DNA from: Pseudotabrizicola algicola
GTDB lineage: Bacteria; Pseudomonadota; Alphaproteobacteria; Rhodobacterales; Rhodobacteraceae
Assembly: GCF_010915705.1 (NCBI RefSeq)
Contig: NZ_JAAIKE010000001.1
Coordinates: forward strand, 1 to 64,000
Direction: 5' to 3'
Length of the DNA: 64,000 bases
The notes under the pieces: generated by a model
Database searches by the model: none
Seen by the model: only the letters and a program-made list of their open reading frames with translations
What the model was told of the DNA's origin: nothing
Shown: positions 41,582 to 51,157 of the stretch, piece after piece
Numbering within the stretch: the first letter of the stretch is position 1
Layout: each line of letters begins with the position of its first letter
Position numbers and translations under genes: made by a program

Positions 41582-42223
41582 ATGTTGGACGGGGCCATGC
41601 GCCGCTTGATCGATCCGGCACTGAATCGCGGCGGGCGCTGGCTTGCCGCGCGCGGGGCGACGGCGGATGGCATAACGCTGCTTGGCCTCGGCTTTGGCCT
41701 GCTGGCGGCGGCGGCCCTCGCGGCAGGCTTGCCGGGCTGGCTGGCTTTGCTGCCGCTGGTGGTCGGTCGCGTGCTGGACGGACTGGACGGCGCTGTGGCG
41801 CGCGCGACGTTCAAGACCGATTTCGGCGGCTATTTCGACATCTTCTGCGACTTTGTGTTCTATGCCGCGATTCCCCTTGCCTTCGTGATGCGGGACCCCG
41901 CAGAGAATGCCGTGGCGGGGGCGTTTCTTTTGGCGGCATTTTACGCGAATGCTGCCAGTTTTCTGGGCTATGCCATTATCGCCGCCAAGCGCGGGATGAC
42001 CACGACGCAGCAGGGTGAAAAATCGCTCTATTATGCGGTCGGATTGCTGGAAGGCACCGAGACCATCGCCTTTTTTGTGCTGATCTGCCTGTTTCCGGGG
42101 CTGTTCGCCCCGGCGGCGCTGATTTTTGGTGGCTTGTGTCTGGTCACTGCCGCCGCGCGGGTGGTGCTGGCGCGGCGGGTGTTCTTTGATGCGCCTTCGG
42201 GGGCCGAGCACGGCACGCGTTGA
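41582..42223 (+). CDS. CDP-alcohol phosphatidyltransferase family protein
   Basis: 213 residues, about five membrane segments, and the full family motif: D-x2-D-G-x2-A-R-x8-G-x3-D-x3-D read as DGLDGAVAR ... GGYFDIFCD near residues 65-90. It joins a CDP-linked lipid head to an alcohol acceptor during phospholipid synthesis; which acceptor cannot be told. The ATG at 41582 was chosen for its GGAGG ribosome binding site; an upstream in-frame start exists at 41480. Its stop is directly next to the end of the photolyase-like gene (convergent). Confidence 0.82.
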   Translation: MLDGAMRRLIDPALNRGGRWLAARGATADGITLLGLGFGLLAAAALAAGLPGWLALLPLVVGRVLDGLDGAVARATFKTDFGGYFDIFCDFVFYAAIPLAFVMRDPAENAVAGAFLLAAFYANAASFLGYAIIAAKRGMTTTQQGEKSLYYAVGLLEGTETIAFFVLICLFPGLFAPAALIFGGLCLVTAAARVVLARRVFFDAPSGAEHGTR

Positions 42224-43426
42224 TCAGACCAGATTGCGCGCCGTTTGATGGAACCGGAAAAAGCCATGTGTGGCATGCGGCCAGAGCGCGGCATCATAGG
42301 GGCGCATTGCCCGCACAAGGCGGATGTTTTCCGCCGCGAGGCGGGCATCGAGCGAGGCAAGCAAGCCTGCCACCGGCCCGACCGGAGCAAAGGGGGTGAC
42401 GATCTGCAAGGCTGCGGTTTGCCGCGCCCAGGCCACCAGCGCGTCAACCGCGCCCGGACCCTGGACGGGCCCGTGAATGGTGGCGAGATCGGCCGACAGG
42501 CGGCGGCTGCAGTCATCGGTCGCGTGGCGCAGGAAATCCTTGACGAGTGGCGAGACCGGGCGGGGCGAGCGATCGTCGGCGGCAAGCAGGAAGGCCGTGG
42601 ACAGGGGGCGCAGGCCCGCGTCCAGCAGCCAGTCTGGCGACAGGTCATCCTCGTGCAGCAGCAGCGCGGTGGGCAACCGGTGATCCCACACTCCTCCTTG
42701 CGGGCAGGGCCCCGGCTTGGGGTTCGGCGCGCCGTTCACCGGAAAATCCAGTGCGGCCAGCCCCTTGGGCCGATGCCGCCCGTCGCTGAGTCCGGTTATG
42801 ACGTCGGCTTTGGCAAGGTATGTCTTTCCCGGCGTGTGCAATCCGGCGACCCAGCGCCATGACAGCGTGTTCGAGGCCGGATCGCCATCCAGAAGATGCC
42901 GCAGAAAGAAATCGGCCCCCAGTTCCCACGGCAGATGCAACGTGAACACCCAGATCGAGGCAAAGCACATGCGCTGGTGGTTGTGCATATAGCCGGTCGT
43001 GACCAGATCCTGCGCCCAGTCGTCAAAGCCGTCGATGCCGGTCTTGCCCGCGCAGGCCGCTTCGTAAGTGCGGGCAAGATCGGCGTCGCGGTCCAGCCGT
43101 GCGAGTGCCGCCAGCACGCCGGCACGCGTCTCGCGCCAGACTTGCGGGCGCATTTCGAGCCATCCTTTCCAGTAGGCGCGCCACAGCACCTCGGCCACAA
43201 AGGTATCGGCCCCGTCGCCATGCCGGGCGCGGGCGGCGTCGATCACCTCTGTTTCGGTCACGAGCCGGCTGCGCAGGTAGGGCGACAACCGGGACACATG
43301 CGGATGGCCGGGGCGGTGAAGGTTGCGGTTCTTTGCGTAGGCGGTGCCAGCGAGCGGCAGAAACTGGCGCAGCAGCGCCAGGGCATGATCGCGCGTCGCG
43401 GCGGTTGGGAAGTTGGGCGTGTTCAT
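42224..43426 (-). CDS. Photolyase/cryptochrome-like protein, domain order apparently swapped
   Basis: A 400-residue protein that starts directly in the photolyase FAD-binding domain: SRLSPYLRSRLVTETEV, EVLWRAYWKGWLEMRP near 85, TTGYMHNHQRMCFASIWVF, and LLDGDPASNTLSWRWVAG. The usual N-terminal antenna domain is missing; instead the C-terminal 150 residues (LLHEDDLSPDWL, STAFLLAADD, VKDFLRHATDDCSRRL, LVRAMRPYDAALWPHATHGFFRF) resemble such an alpha/beta domain. It probably binds FAD and may repair DNA or sense light. The permutation is my inference; the start at 43426 was preferred over an upstream in-frame start. Confidence 0.75.
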   Translation of the reverse strand: MNTPNFPTAATRDHALALLRQFLPLAGTAYAKNRNLHRPGHPHVSRLSPYLRSRLVTETEVIDAARARHGDGADTFVAEVLWRAYWKGWLEMRPQVWRETRAGVLAALARLDRDADLARTYEAACAGKTGIDGFDDWAQDLVTTGYMHNHQRMCFASIWVFTLHLPWELGADFFLRHLLDGDPASNTLSWRWVAGLHTPGKTYLAKADVITGLSDGRHRPKGLAALDFPVNGAPNPKPGPCPQGGVWDHRLPTALLLHEDDLSPDWLLDAGLRPLSTAFLLAADDRSPRPVSPLVKDFLRHATDDCSRRLSADLATIHGPVQGPGAVDALVAWARQTAALQIVTPFAPVGPVAGLLASLDARLAAENIRLVRAMRPYDAALWPHATHGFFRFHQTARNLV

Positions 43427-43605
43427 GGCCCAGTGATGGTAGATCACGCCTTGCCGCGTTCAAGTGCGCAGATCAACACAACCGATCCGCCGTTCCGCGA
43501 TCCGCGGAAAAAGCCGGCTGCCCTTGCAGCCCCCGCATCGCCCCACTAAGACTCTGTCAATGACCGCCCCGTATTCACCTATCAGACATCCAAGAGGCAG
43601 GCCCG

Positions 43606-44238
43606 ATGCGCGACCCCGTTGACCACTACATGAATACCCTCGTTCCCATGGTCGTCGAGCAGACCAGCCGGGGCGAGCGGGCCTATGACATCTTCTCGCG
43701 CATGCTCAAGGAACGGATTATCTTTCTGTCCGGCCCTGTGCATGACGGCATGTCGAGCCTGATCTGCGCGCAGCTGCTGTTCCTTGAGGCGGAGAATCCG
43801 TCGAAGGAAATCAGCATGTATATCAACAGCCCCGGCGGCGTGGTGACTTCGGGTCTCTCGATCTATGACACCATGCAATACATCAAGCCCAAGGTCAGCA
43901 CGCTGGTGATCGGGCAGGCGGCGTCGATGGGGTCCTTGCTGTTGACGGCGGGCGAAAAGGGGATGCGGTTCTCGCTGCCCAACTCCCGCGTGATGGTGCA
44001 CCAGCCTTCGGGCGGCTATCAGGGGCAGGCGACGGATATCATGATCCACGCCCGCGAGACGGAAAAGCTCAAGCGCCGCCTGAACGAGATTTACGTCCAC
44101 CACACCGGCAATTCCTATGAAACCGTCGAGGCCGCGCTGGAGCGCGACAATTTCATGTCGGCGGAAGATGCCAAGGCCTGGGGGCTGATCGATGAGATCG
44201 TCGCCAGCCGCGGCAAGATGGATGACACGACGAAGTGA
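43606..44238 (+). CDS. clpP: ATP-dependent Clp protease proteolytic subunit
   Basis: 210 residues with the serine protease triad Ser107 (GQAASMGS), His132 (MVHQPSGG) and Asp181 (ERDNFMS). It forms the tetradecameric barrel degrading proteins unfolded by ClpX or ClpA. Length and motifs are those of alphaproteobacterial ClpP. A CTTGCAG-N11-CCCCAC sequence at 43523-43546 is weakly like a sigma-32 promoter. clpX follows after about 100 bp with a terminator between, so the two are separately transcribed at least in part. Confidence 0.96.
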   Translation: MRDPVDHYMNTLVPMVVEQTSRGERAYDIFSRMLKERIIFLSGPVHDGMSSLICAQLLFLEAENPSKEISMYINSPGGVVTSGLSIYDTMQYIKPKVSTLVIGQAASMGSLLLTAGEKGMRFSLPNSRVMVHQPSGGYQGQATDIMIHARETEKLKRRLNEIYVHHTGNSYETVEAALERDNFMSAEDAKAWGLIDEIVASRGKMDDTTK

Positions 44239-44241
44239 CGC

Positions 44242-44277
44242 ATTGCCCCCCGCAGGATGACTGCGGGGGGCAATTTG
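44242..44277 (+). terminator. Terminator between clpP and clpX
   Basis: A perfect 14-bp stem ATTGCCCCCCGCAG / CTGCGGGGGGCAAT with a five-base loop (GATGA), followed by TT and more A/T-rich sequence, immediately after the clpP stop codon. Confidence 0.7.
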
Positions 44278-44336
44278 ACATTGTGGAGGGTTCGGGCTTG
44301 GCCTAGACTTTCCTTTGACAAGGCTTGAGGAAACCC

Positions 44337-45602
<1,266 letters not shown>

Positions 45603-45628
45603 CGCCTGCGCAGCGGATGGTGAAATAG

Positions 45629-45664
45629 GGCGCGGGCGGTATTCTCCCGCGCCCTCTCTTTTTG
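45629..45664 (+). terminator. Terminator after clpX
   Basis: A 9-bp stem GGGCGCGGG / CCCGCGCCC with a nine-base loop, followed by TCTCTTTTT. It lies 27 bp after the clpX stop. Confidence 0.85.
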
Positions 45665-45809
45665 CGAGAATTGCGCGCCTGTACGGGGGCAGGATTTTTC
45701 TGCGAAAAATCGCTCACAGCGGCGGCACAGTCGCGTCAGGAGCATGTGCAGGCCCTAGACCTTGCGGCACATTTCCGCCATATCAGGCACAAGCAACCGG
45801 AGGCCCCCG

Positions 45810-46193
45810 ATGTATTTCCTCAAGCGCCTGCTCACATGGTGGAACAGCCAGACGATCGGCACCCAGATCTTTACCGCCCGCAAAGGCATTAAGGTGGGAG
45901 AGGATGATCAGGGCAACATCTATTACCAGACCGCCGATGCCAAAAAGCGGTGGGTCATCTACAACGGTGAAATGGAAGCCTCGCGCGTCTCGCCCGAATG
46001 GCATGGCTGGCTGCATTTTACCTGGGACGAGCCGCCCACCAAGGCCCCGCTGCGCCGCAAGGCTTGGGAAAAGCCGCATCAGGAAAACCTGACCGGAACC
46101 GCTGGGGCCTATGCCCCCGCCGGATCGCTGCGCCGCGTTGCACCGGCTTCGGCCGCCCCGCGCGCCGATTATGAAGCGTGGCAGCCGGAATAA
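45810..46193 (+). CDS. Complex I NDUFA12/17.2 kDa-type subunit
   Basis: 127 residues of the NDUFA12 (17.2 kDa subunit) family: [19 protein letters not shown] start, [34 protein letters not shown], and a proline-rich C-terminal tail. It is an accessory subunit of NADH:ubiquinone oxidoreductase in alphaproteobacteria. The ATG at 45810 has a GGAGG site six bases upstream. It overlaps the start of the mlaD-like gene (TAATG), suggesting an operon. Confidence 0.9.
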   Translation: MYFLKRLLTWWNSQTIGTQIFTARKGIKVGEDDQGNIYYQTADAKKRWVIYNGEMEASRVSPEWHGWLHFTWDEPPTKAPLRRKAWEKPHQENLTGTAGAYAPAGSLRRVAPASAAPRADYEAWQPE

Positions 46194-46663
46194 TGGCCTC
46201 TGAACGCGCTGAAATTCTGGCGGGCGCCGCGGTGCTGGCTGTGGCGGTCGGCTTTCTTGCCTATGCGGCCAATTCTGCCGGGCTTATGGCGCGTGTCGGT
46301 GACACCTATCCGCTGACAGCCAGCTTTCGCGCGATGGACGGGATCAGCGTCGGGTCCGATGTGCGCATGGCGGGCATCAAGGTTGGCACCATCAGCGAGA
46401 TCCGGCTGAACCCGCAGACGTTCTTCGCGGATGCCACCATTTCGCTGCGCAAGGACATCTTGCTGCCCGAGGATAGTGCGATCCTCATCTCTTCCGAAGG
46501 TCTGCTGGGCGGCAATTTCGTCGAGATCGTCCCCGGCGGCTCGCCTGACAATCTTGCACCGGGCGATGAGATCGAGGATACCCAAGGCGCGGTCAGCCTG
46601 ATCACGCTCTTGATGAAATTCGTGAGCGGTGGCGGCTCGGACAGCGCCGGAGATACGCCATGA
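46193..46663 (+). CDS. mlaD: MlaD-family lipid transport protein
   Basis: 156 residues: one N-terminal membrane segment (ILAGAAVLAVAVGFLAY) and an MCE/MlaD domain with YPLTASFRAMDGISVGSDVRMAGIKVGTIS and ILISSEGLLGGNFVEIVPG. MlaD is the periplasmic substrate-binding subunit of the ABC complex that retrieves phospholipids from the outer membrane. The rest of the mla genes is not next to it here. Its stop overlaps the start of the DUF2155 gene. Confidence 0.88.
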   Translation: MASERAEILAGAAVLAVAVGFLAYAANSAGLMARVGDTYPLTASFRAMDGISVGSDVRMAGIKVGTISEIRLNPQTFFADATISLRKDILLPEDSAILISSEGLLGGNFVEIVPGGSPDNLAPGDEIEDTQGAVSLITLLMKFVSGGGSDSAGDTP

Positions 46664-47082
46664 TGAAGCGGCTTCTTGTGGCTTTGGCCCTGCTTGTCCC
46701 GACGACAGGGGCTGCGCAGGACATGGCCTCTGCGCCCGGTGGCACCTTGCGGTTTCTTGACAAGGTGACAGGGCGGGTGGAGGATCTGTCACTTTCACGC
46801 GGTCAGGCTGTGCTTCTGGGGCGGTTGACAGTGCAGCTGGATGAATGTCGGTATCCGCGCGACAATCCGGCGGCGGATGCGCAGGCGCATCTGACGGTGA
46901 TGGAGACGGAAGGCGCGCGCCAGATGTTCTCGGGCTGGATGCTCGCCTCCAGCCCTGCTTTGTCCGCGATGGACCATCCGCGCTATGATGTCTGGGTCTT
47001 GTCTTGCGATTCCGGTTTTGTCGCGCCCGAGGTGACCGAGCCGGACAACGAAGAGCCGCTTGAAGAAATCAACGAAGGGTAA
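46660..47082 (+). CDS. DUF2155 periplasmic protein
   Basis: 140 residues with a signal peptide (MMKRLLVALALLVPTTGAAQ) and the DUF2155 core LRFLDKVTGRVEDLSLSRGQ, LTVQLDECRYPRDNPAADAQAHLTV, MFSGWMLASSPALSAMDHPRYDVWVLSC. The function is unknown. Two conserved cysteines may form a disulfide. Its last 100 bases overlap the 3' end of aat on the other strand. Confidence 0.88.
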   Translation: MMKRLLVALALLVPTTGAAQDMASAPGGTLRFLDKVTGRVEDLSLSRGQAVLLGRLTVQLDECRYPRDNPAADAQAHLTVMETEGARQMFSGWMLASSPALSAMDHPRYDVWVLSCDSGFVAPEVTEPDNEEPLEEINEG

Positions 47083-47687
47083 GGGGCATAGCCCTTGGGG
47101 GCGAAGGCGGCGTTTTGATTCAGGGCGCGCGCCAGCCTGCGGTGATACTCGGCACGAGGGATCTCTTCCGCGCCAAGGCTGGCCAGATGCGGCGTCAGGA
47201 ACTGGGTGTCAAACAGGCTGAAGCCGCCCGCGCGCAAGCGATGCACAAGCCATGCGAGCGCGATCTTCGAGGCGTTGGTGCGGCGCGAAAACATCGACTC
47301 GCCGAAAAACGCTCCACCCAGCACCACGCCATAGACCCCGCCGATCAGAGCGCCGTCTGCCCAGACCTCCAGGCTGTGGGCGTGGCCTTGCTGGTGCAAG
47401 GTCTCATAAAGCGTGAAGATGGCGGGGTTGATCCATGTTTCGGGGCGGTCGGCACAGCCAGCAACCACACCGGCGAAATCGGTGTCGATCGTCACGCTGT
47501 AGTCGGGCCGCAGCAAGGCGCGCCGCAACGAGCGCGAGATGTGGAAGCGGTGCAGATCGAAAACGCCGCGCCGCTTGGGGTCGATCCAATGGATGTCGGG
47601 CGAAGTCGCAGACTCGGCCATCGGAAAAATGCCCAAGGCATAGGCTTGCAGCAGGAGTTCCGGGGTGATCCGGTCAGAGAGCGTCAT
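46983..47687 (-). CDS. aat: Leucyl/phenylalanyl-tRNA-protein transferase
   Basis: 234 residues matching Aat of the N-end rule pathway: LLLQAYALGIFPMAES start, IHWIDPKRRG, SLEVWADGALIGGVYGVVLGGAFFGESMF and the FSLFDTQFLTPHLASLGAEEI region. It attaches Leu or Phe to N-terminal Arg or Lys of proteins destined for ClpAP. The start ATG at 47687 was preferred over an upstream ATG at 47702. The C-terminal 20 residues lie in the overlap with the convergent DUF2155 gene. Confidence 0.93.
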   Translation of the reverse strand: MTLSDRITPELLLQAYALGIFPMAESATSPDIHWIDPKRRGVFDLHRFHISRSLRRALLRPDYSVTIDTDFAGVVAGCADRPETWINPAIFTLYETLHQQGHAHSLEVWADGALIGGVYGVVLGGAFFGESMFSRRTNASKIALAWLVHRLRAGGFSLFDTQFLTPHLASLGAEEIPRAEYHRRLARALNQNAAFAPKGYAPYPSLISSSGSSLSGSVTSGATKPESQDKTQTS

Positions 47688-47709
47688 GAAAACCATTGCC
47701 ACGCCAAGA

Positions 47710-47731
47710 CGGGGGGCAAGGATGCCCCCCG
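47710..47731 (-). terminator. GC-rich hairpin after accC
   Basis: A 9-bp stem CGGGGGGCA / TGCCCCCCG with a 4-base loop, 8 bp past the accC stop on the minus strand, but lacking a clear T run, so terminator activity is weak or uncertain. Confidence 0.4.
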
Positions 47732-47738
47732 CAAGCGT

Positions 47739-49085
47739 TCAGCCAAATTGTGCGGCCAGCCATTTTTCCAGCCAGTGGATGTTATAGTCACCCGACTGGA
47801 TGTCCGGCTCGTTCAGAAGCGCATCAAACAGCGGGACGGTGGTTTCAACACCGTCGATGATCAACTCTCCCAATGCGCGGCGCAGGCGGGCCAGCGCCTC
47901 GGGCCGGTCGCGGCCATGCACGATCAGCTTGCCGATCAGGCTGTCGTAGTAGGGAGGGATCGAATAGCCCGAATAGAGCGCGCTATCCATCCGCACGCCA
48001 AAGCCGCCAGGTGCGTGGAACATCTGCACCTTGCCGGGGCACGGGGAAAAGTTCGGCAACTTTTCCGCGTTGATCCGCACCTCGATGGCGTGGCCGTTGA
48101 TCTCCAGATCCTCTTGCCCGAAAGACATCGGCAGACCGGAGGCGACGCGGATCTGTTCGCGCACCAGATCGACGCCGAAGATGTATTCGGTCACGGGGTG
48201 TTCGACCTGAAGGCGGGTGTTCATCTCGATGAAGTAGAACTTGCCGTCTTCATAGAGAAACTCGATGGTGCCCGCGCCGATGTAATTGATCTTGGCGACG
48301 GCATCGGCACAGATCTTGCCGATTTCGGCGCGCATCTTGGGAGTGATTGACGGGCCGGGGGCCTCTTCGAACACCTTCTGGTGGCGGCGCTGCAAGGAAC
48401 AGTCCCGCTCGCCCAGATGCACAGCCTTGCCCTTGCCATCGCCAAAGACCTGAATCTCGATATGGCGCGGCTTTTGCAGGTACTTCTCGATGTAGACTTC
48501 ATCGTTGCCGAAGGCGTTCTTGGCCTCGGAACGGGCGGTCCGGAAGGCGATTTCCAGTTCGGCGGCATTCTTTGCCACCTTCATGCCGCGCCCGCCACCG
48601 CCTGCCGTGGCCTTGATGATGACCGGAAAGCCGATGCTTTCGGCCACGCCGATCGCCGTTTCAAAATCGGACACACCGCCATCCGACCCCGGCACGACAG
48701 GGATTCCCAGATCCTTGGCGGTGACCTTGGCGGTGATCTTGTCGCCCATGATGCGGATATGTTCTGCATTGGGGCCGATGAAGGTCAGCCCGTGGTCTTG
48801 CAGCGCCTGTGCAAAGCTGGCGTTTTCCGACAGGAAACCATAACCCGGATGCACCGCCTGTGCGCCGGTGATCTCGCAGGCCGAGATGATCGCGGCCTTG
48901 TTCAGATAGCTTTCCGAACTGGGCGCGGGGCCGATGCAGATCGATTCATCAGCCATGCGCACATGCATGGCATCGGCATCGGCGGTGGAATGGACGGCGA
49001 CCGATTTGATCCCCATCTCGCGGCAGGCGCGGATCACGCGCAGCGCGATTTCCCCCCGGTTGGCGATCAGGATTTTTTCAAACAT
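47739..49085 (-). CDS. accC: Acetyl-CoA carboxylase biotin carboxylase subunit
   Basis: 448 residues: [20 protein letters not shown] start, the ATP-grasp glycine loop [25 protein letters not shown], and the catalytic [18 protein letters not shown] region. It carboxylates biotin on AccB using bicarbonate and ATP, the first step of fatty acid synthesis. The ATG at 49085 gives the usual length; a GTG overlapping the accB stop (49094) is the alternative. Co-transcribed with accB. Confidence 0.96.
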   Translation of the reverse strand: MFEKILIANRGEIALRVIRACREMGIKSVAVHSTADADAMHVRMADESICIGPAPSSESYLNKAAIISACEITGAQAVHPGYGFLSENASFAQALQDHGLTFIGPNAEHIRIMGDKITAKVTAKDLGIPVVPGSDGGVSDFETAIGVAESIGFPVIIKATAGGGGRGMKVAKNAAELEIAFRTARSEAKNAFGNDEVYIEKYLQKPRHIEIQVFGDGKGKAVHLGERDCSLQRRHQKVFEEAPGPSITPKMRAEIGKICADAVAKINYIGAGTIEFLYEDGKFYFIEMNTRLQVEHPVTEYIFGVDLVREQIRVASGLPMSFGQEDLEINGHAIEVRINAEKLPNFSPCPGKVQMFHAPGGFGVRMDSALYSGYSIPPYYDSLIGKLIVHGRDRPEALARLRRALGELIIDGVETTVPLFDALLNEPDIQSGDYNIHWLEKWLAAQFG

Positions 49086-49090
49086 CGGCG

Positions 49091-49585
49091 TCACTCGATG
49101 ATCAGCAGCGGTGCGCCGAATTCAACGGGCGTGCCGTCCTCGACCATGATGCGCTTGACGGTGCCAGAACGCGGGGCTGGGATGTGGTTCATCGTCTTCA
49201 TCGCCTCGATGATCAGCACGGTCTGACCTTCGGCGACGCTGGCGCCCACGGTGATGAAGGGCGTCGCGCCCGGTTCGGCGGCCAGATAGCAGGTGCCGAC
49301 CATCGGCGAGGTGACGGCGCCCGGATGCTGGGCCGGGTCGTCATTGCCTGCGGGCGCCGCTGCCGGTGCCGGTGCCGCGCTGGGGGCCGGGGCCTGCGCA
49401 TAGACAGGGGCGGGGGCCGCCGCCTGCGTGGTGACGATATTCGCCTGTTTCACAACCCGCACTTCGAGGCTGTCATCTTCGCCGTATTCGCGTTTGACGC
49501 TCAATTCGGTGAGTTCGTTCTTGTTCAAAAGCTCTGCAAGGGCCGAGATAAAGGCCACATCTGCGTCGGGGGAATGTTTGCTCAT
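49091..49585 (-). CDS. accB: Biotin carboxyl carrier protein of acetyl-CoA carboxylase
   Basis: 164 residues: an N-terminal helical region, an Ala/Pro-rich flexible linker (about residues 56-85), and the C-terminal biotinyl domain with [18 protein letters not shown] and the biotinylation motif EAMK (Lys130). Directly upstream of accC. The gene upstream on the other strand is preT rather than aroQ, which often precedes accBC in other alphaproteobacteria. Confidence 0.96.
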   Translation of the reverse strand: MSKHSPDADVAFISALAELLNKNELTELSVKREYGEDDSLEVRVVKQANIVTTQAAAPAPVYAQAPAPSAAPAPAAAPAGNDDPAQHPGAVTSPMVGTCYLAAEPGATPFITVGASVAEGQTVLIIEAMKTMNHIPAPRSGTVKRIMVEDGTPVEFGAPLLIIE

Positions 49586-49836
49586 GCCGTCCTCTGGTTG
49601 GCTTATTTGCCAGTTGGTGACCGTTCTCCCTTGGCGCAAGGGCCGGGTATCGGGGCTGACCGCTTATAGCTTGCGTTTTCCCGCGAGAAAAGCACCCATT
49701 CCGCTGTGCAATTTTTGGGCAGGTCTTGGGGCAGTTTCCGAAATTTTGTGGCGGAGTAAAATTTACCGTTTGATAAAAAAACGGACCTGTGCCAGCGTTT
49801 TCCTAAAGATCACAAAAATCAGGGAGACCATCGCCG

Positions 49837-51153
49837 ATGACTCACAGCCCGCTGACGCCCGGCATTGTGTCCGGCCGCCTGCCAGCCGACAGGATCGCTG
49901 CGAACTTTGCCGATCACACCCCGCCGCTGGATGCGCATGAAGCGCATGTTGCCGCAGACCGGTGTTACTTCTGCCATGATGCGCCTTGCATCACCGCTTG
50001 CCCGACCAGCATCGACATTCCGCTGTTCATCCGCCAGATCGCAACCGGCACGCCAGAGGCGGCGGCCACGACGATCTGGACGCAGAACATCCTTGGCGGC
50101 ATGTGCGCCCGCGTCTGCCCCACCGAGACGCTTTGCGAAGAGGCTTGCGTGCGGGAAGTGGCGGAAGGCAAGCCGGTTGAGATCGGGCGCTTGCAACGTT
50201 TTGCCACCGACACGGCCATGGCCAAGGGCCTGCATCCCTTTGCCCGCGCAGCCAGCACCGGAAAAACCGTGGCGGTGGTCGGGGCGGGGCCTGCGGGCCT
50301 GTCCTGTGCGCACCGTCTTGCGATGCACGGGCATGACGTGGTGGTCTACGAGCGCCGCGCCAAGGCGGGGGGCCTGAACGAATACGGTATCGCCAGCTAC
50401 AAATCGACGGGCGATTTCGCGCAAAAAGAGGTGGAGTGGCTGCTGCGGATCGGCGGCATCACGGTGCAGACCGGAGTGGAACTGGGCCGCGATGTGACGC
50501 TGGACGCGCTGCTTGCCCGCCATGACGCGGTGTTTCTGGGCATCGGTCTTGGCGGTGTCAATGCGCTGCGTGCCGAAGGTGAAGACCGCGCGGGCGTGGC
50601 CAATGCGGTGGATTTCATCGCCGATCTGCGCCAGACGGCAGACCTGACGAAGCTGCCCGTTGGCCGCGACGTGGTGGTGATCGGCGGCGGCATGACGGCG
50701 GTGGATGCCGCCGTGCAAAGCAAGTTGCTGGGCGCCGAGAATGTCACCATCGTCTATCGCCGCGGACAAGAGAAGATGTCGGCCTCTGGCTATGAGCAGG
50801 AGCACGCCACCAGCGCGGGCGTGCGCATCATCTGCAACGCTGCGCCTGTCGCCGTGCATGGCAATGGCGCGGTGCGCGAAGTGGAATTCGGCTATATGGC
50901 CGACACGCCCGAAGGGCTGAAAGCAACCGGCGAGACGTTCCGGCTGAAGGCGGATCAGGTGTTCAAGGCGATCGGGCAAACTTTGGCAGGCGCGCCCGAG
51001 GGTGCCGTGCTGGAGGGCGGCAAGATCGCGGCCTTGCCCGCGCGGGTCTGGGCGGGCGGTGACTGCACCGCGGGCGGCGAAGACCTGACAGTGACGGCGG
51101 TGGCGCAGGGGCGCGACGCGGCCGAACAGATCAACATTTTCCTGAGGGGGTAA
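49837..51153 (+). CDS. preT: NAD-dependent dihydropyrimidine dehydrogenase subunit PreT
   Basis: 438 residues. The N-terminal part has the iron-sulfur cysteine pattern of the GltD/DPD family (CYFCHDAPC, CPTSIDIP, CARVCPTETLCEEAC), followed by an FAD-binding Rossmann fold VVGAGPAGLS near 147 and an NAD-binding fold VVVIGGGMTAVDAA near 285. It feeds NADH electrons to PreA to reduce uracil or thymine. The gene has a 250-bp upstream region with an A/T-rich stretch (around 49,770-49,800) that may hold the promoter. preA follows four bases later. Confidence 0.9.
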   Translation: MTHSPLTPGIVSGRLPADRIAANFADHTPPLDAHEAHVAADRCYFCHDAPCITACPTSIDIPLFIRQIATGTPEAAATTIWTQNILGGMCARVCPTETLCEEACVREVAEGKPVEIGRLQRFATDTAMAKGLHPFARAASTGKTVAVVGAGPAGLSCAHRLAMHGHDVVVYERRAKAGGLNEYGIASYKSTGDFAQKEVEWLLRIGGITVQTGVELGRDVTLDALLARHDAVFLGIGLGGVNALRAEGEDRAGVANAVDFIADLRQTADLTKLPVGRDVVVIGGGMTAVDAAVQSKLLGAENVTIVYRRGQEKMSASGYEQEHATSAGVRIICNAAPVAVHGNGAVREVEFGYMADTPEGLKATGETFRLKADQVFKAIGQTLAGAPEGAVLEGGKIAALPARVWAGGDCTAGGEDLTVTAVAQGRDAAEQINIFLRG

Positions 51154-51157
51154 GCAG

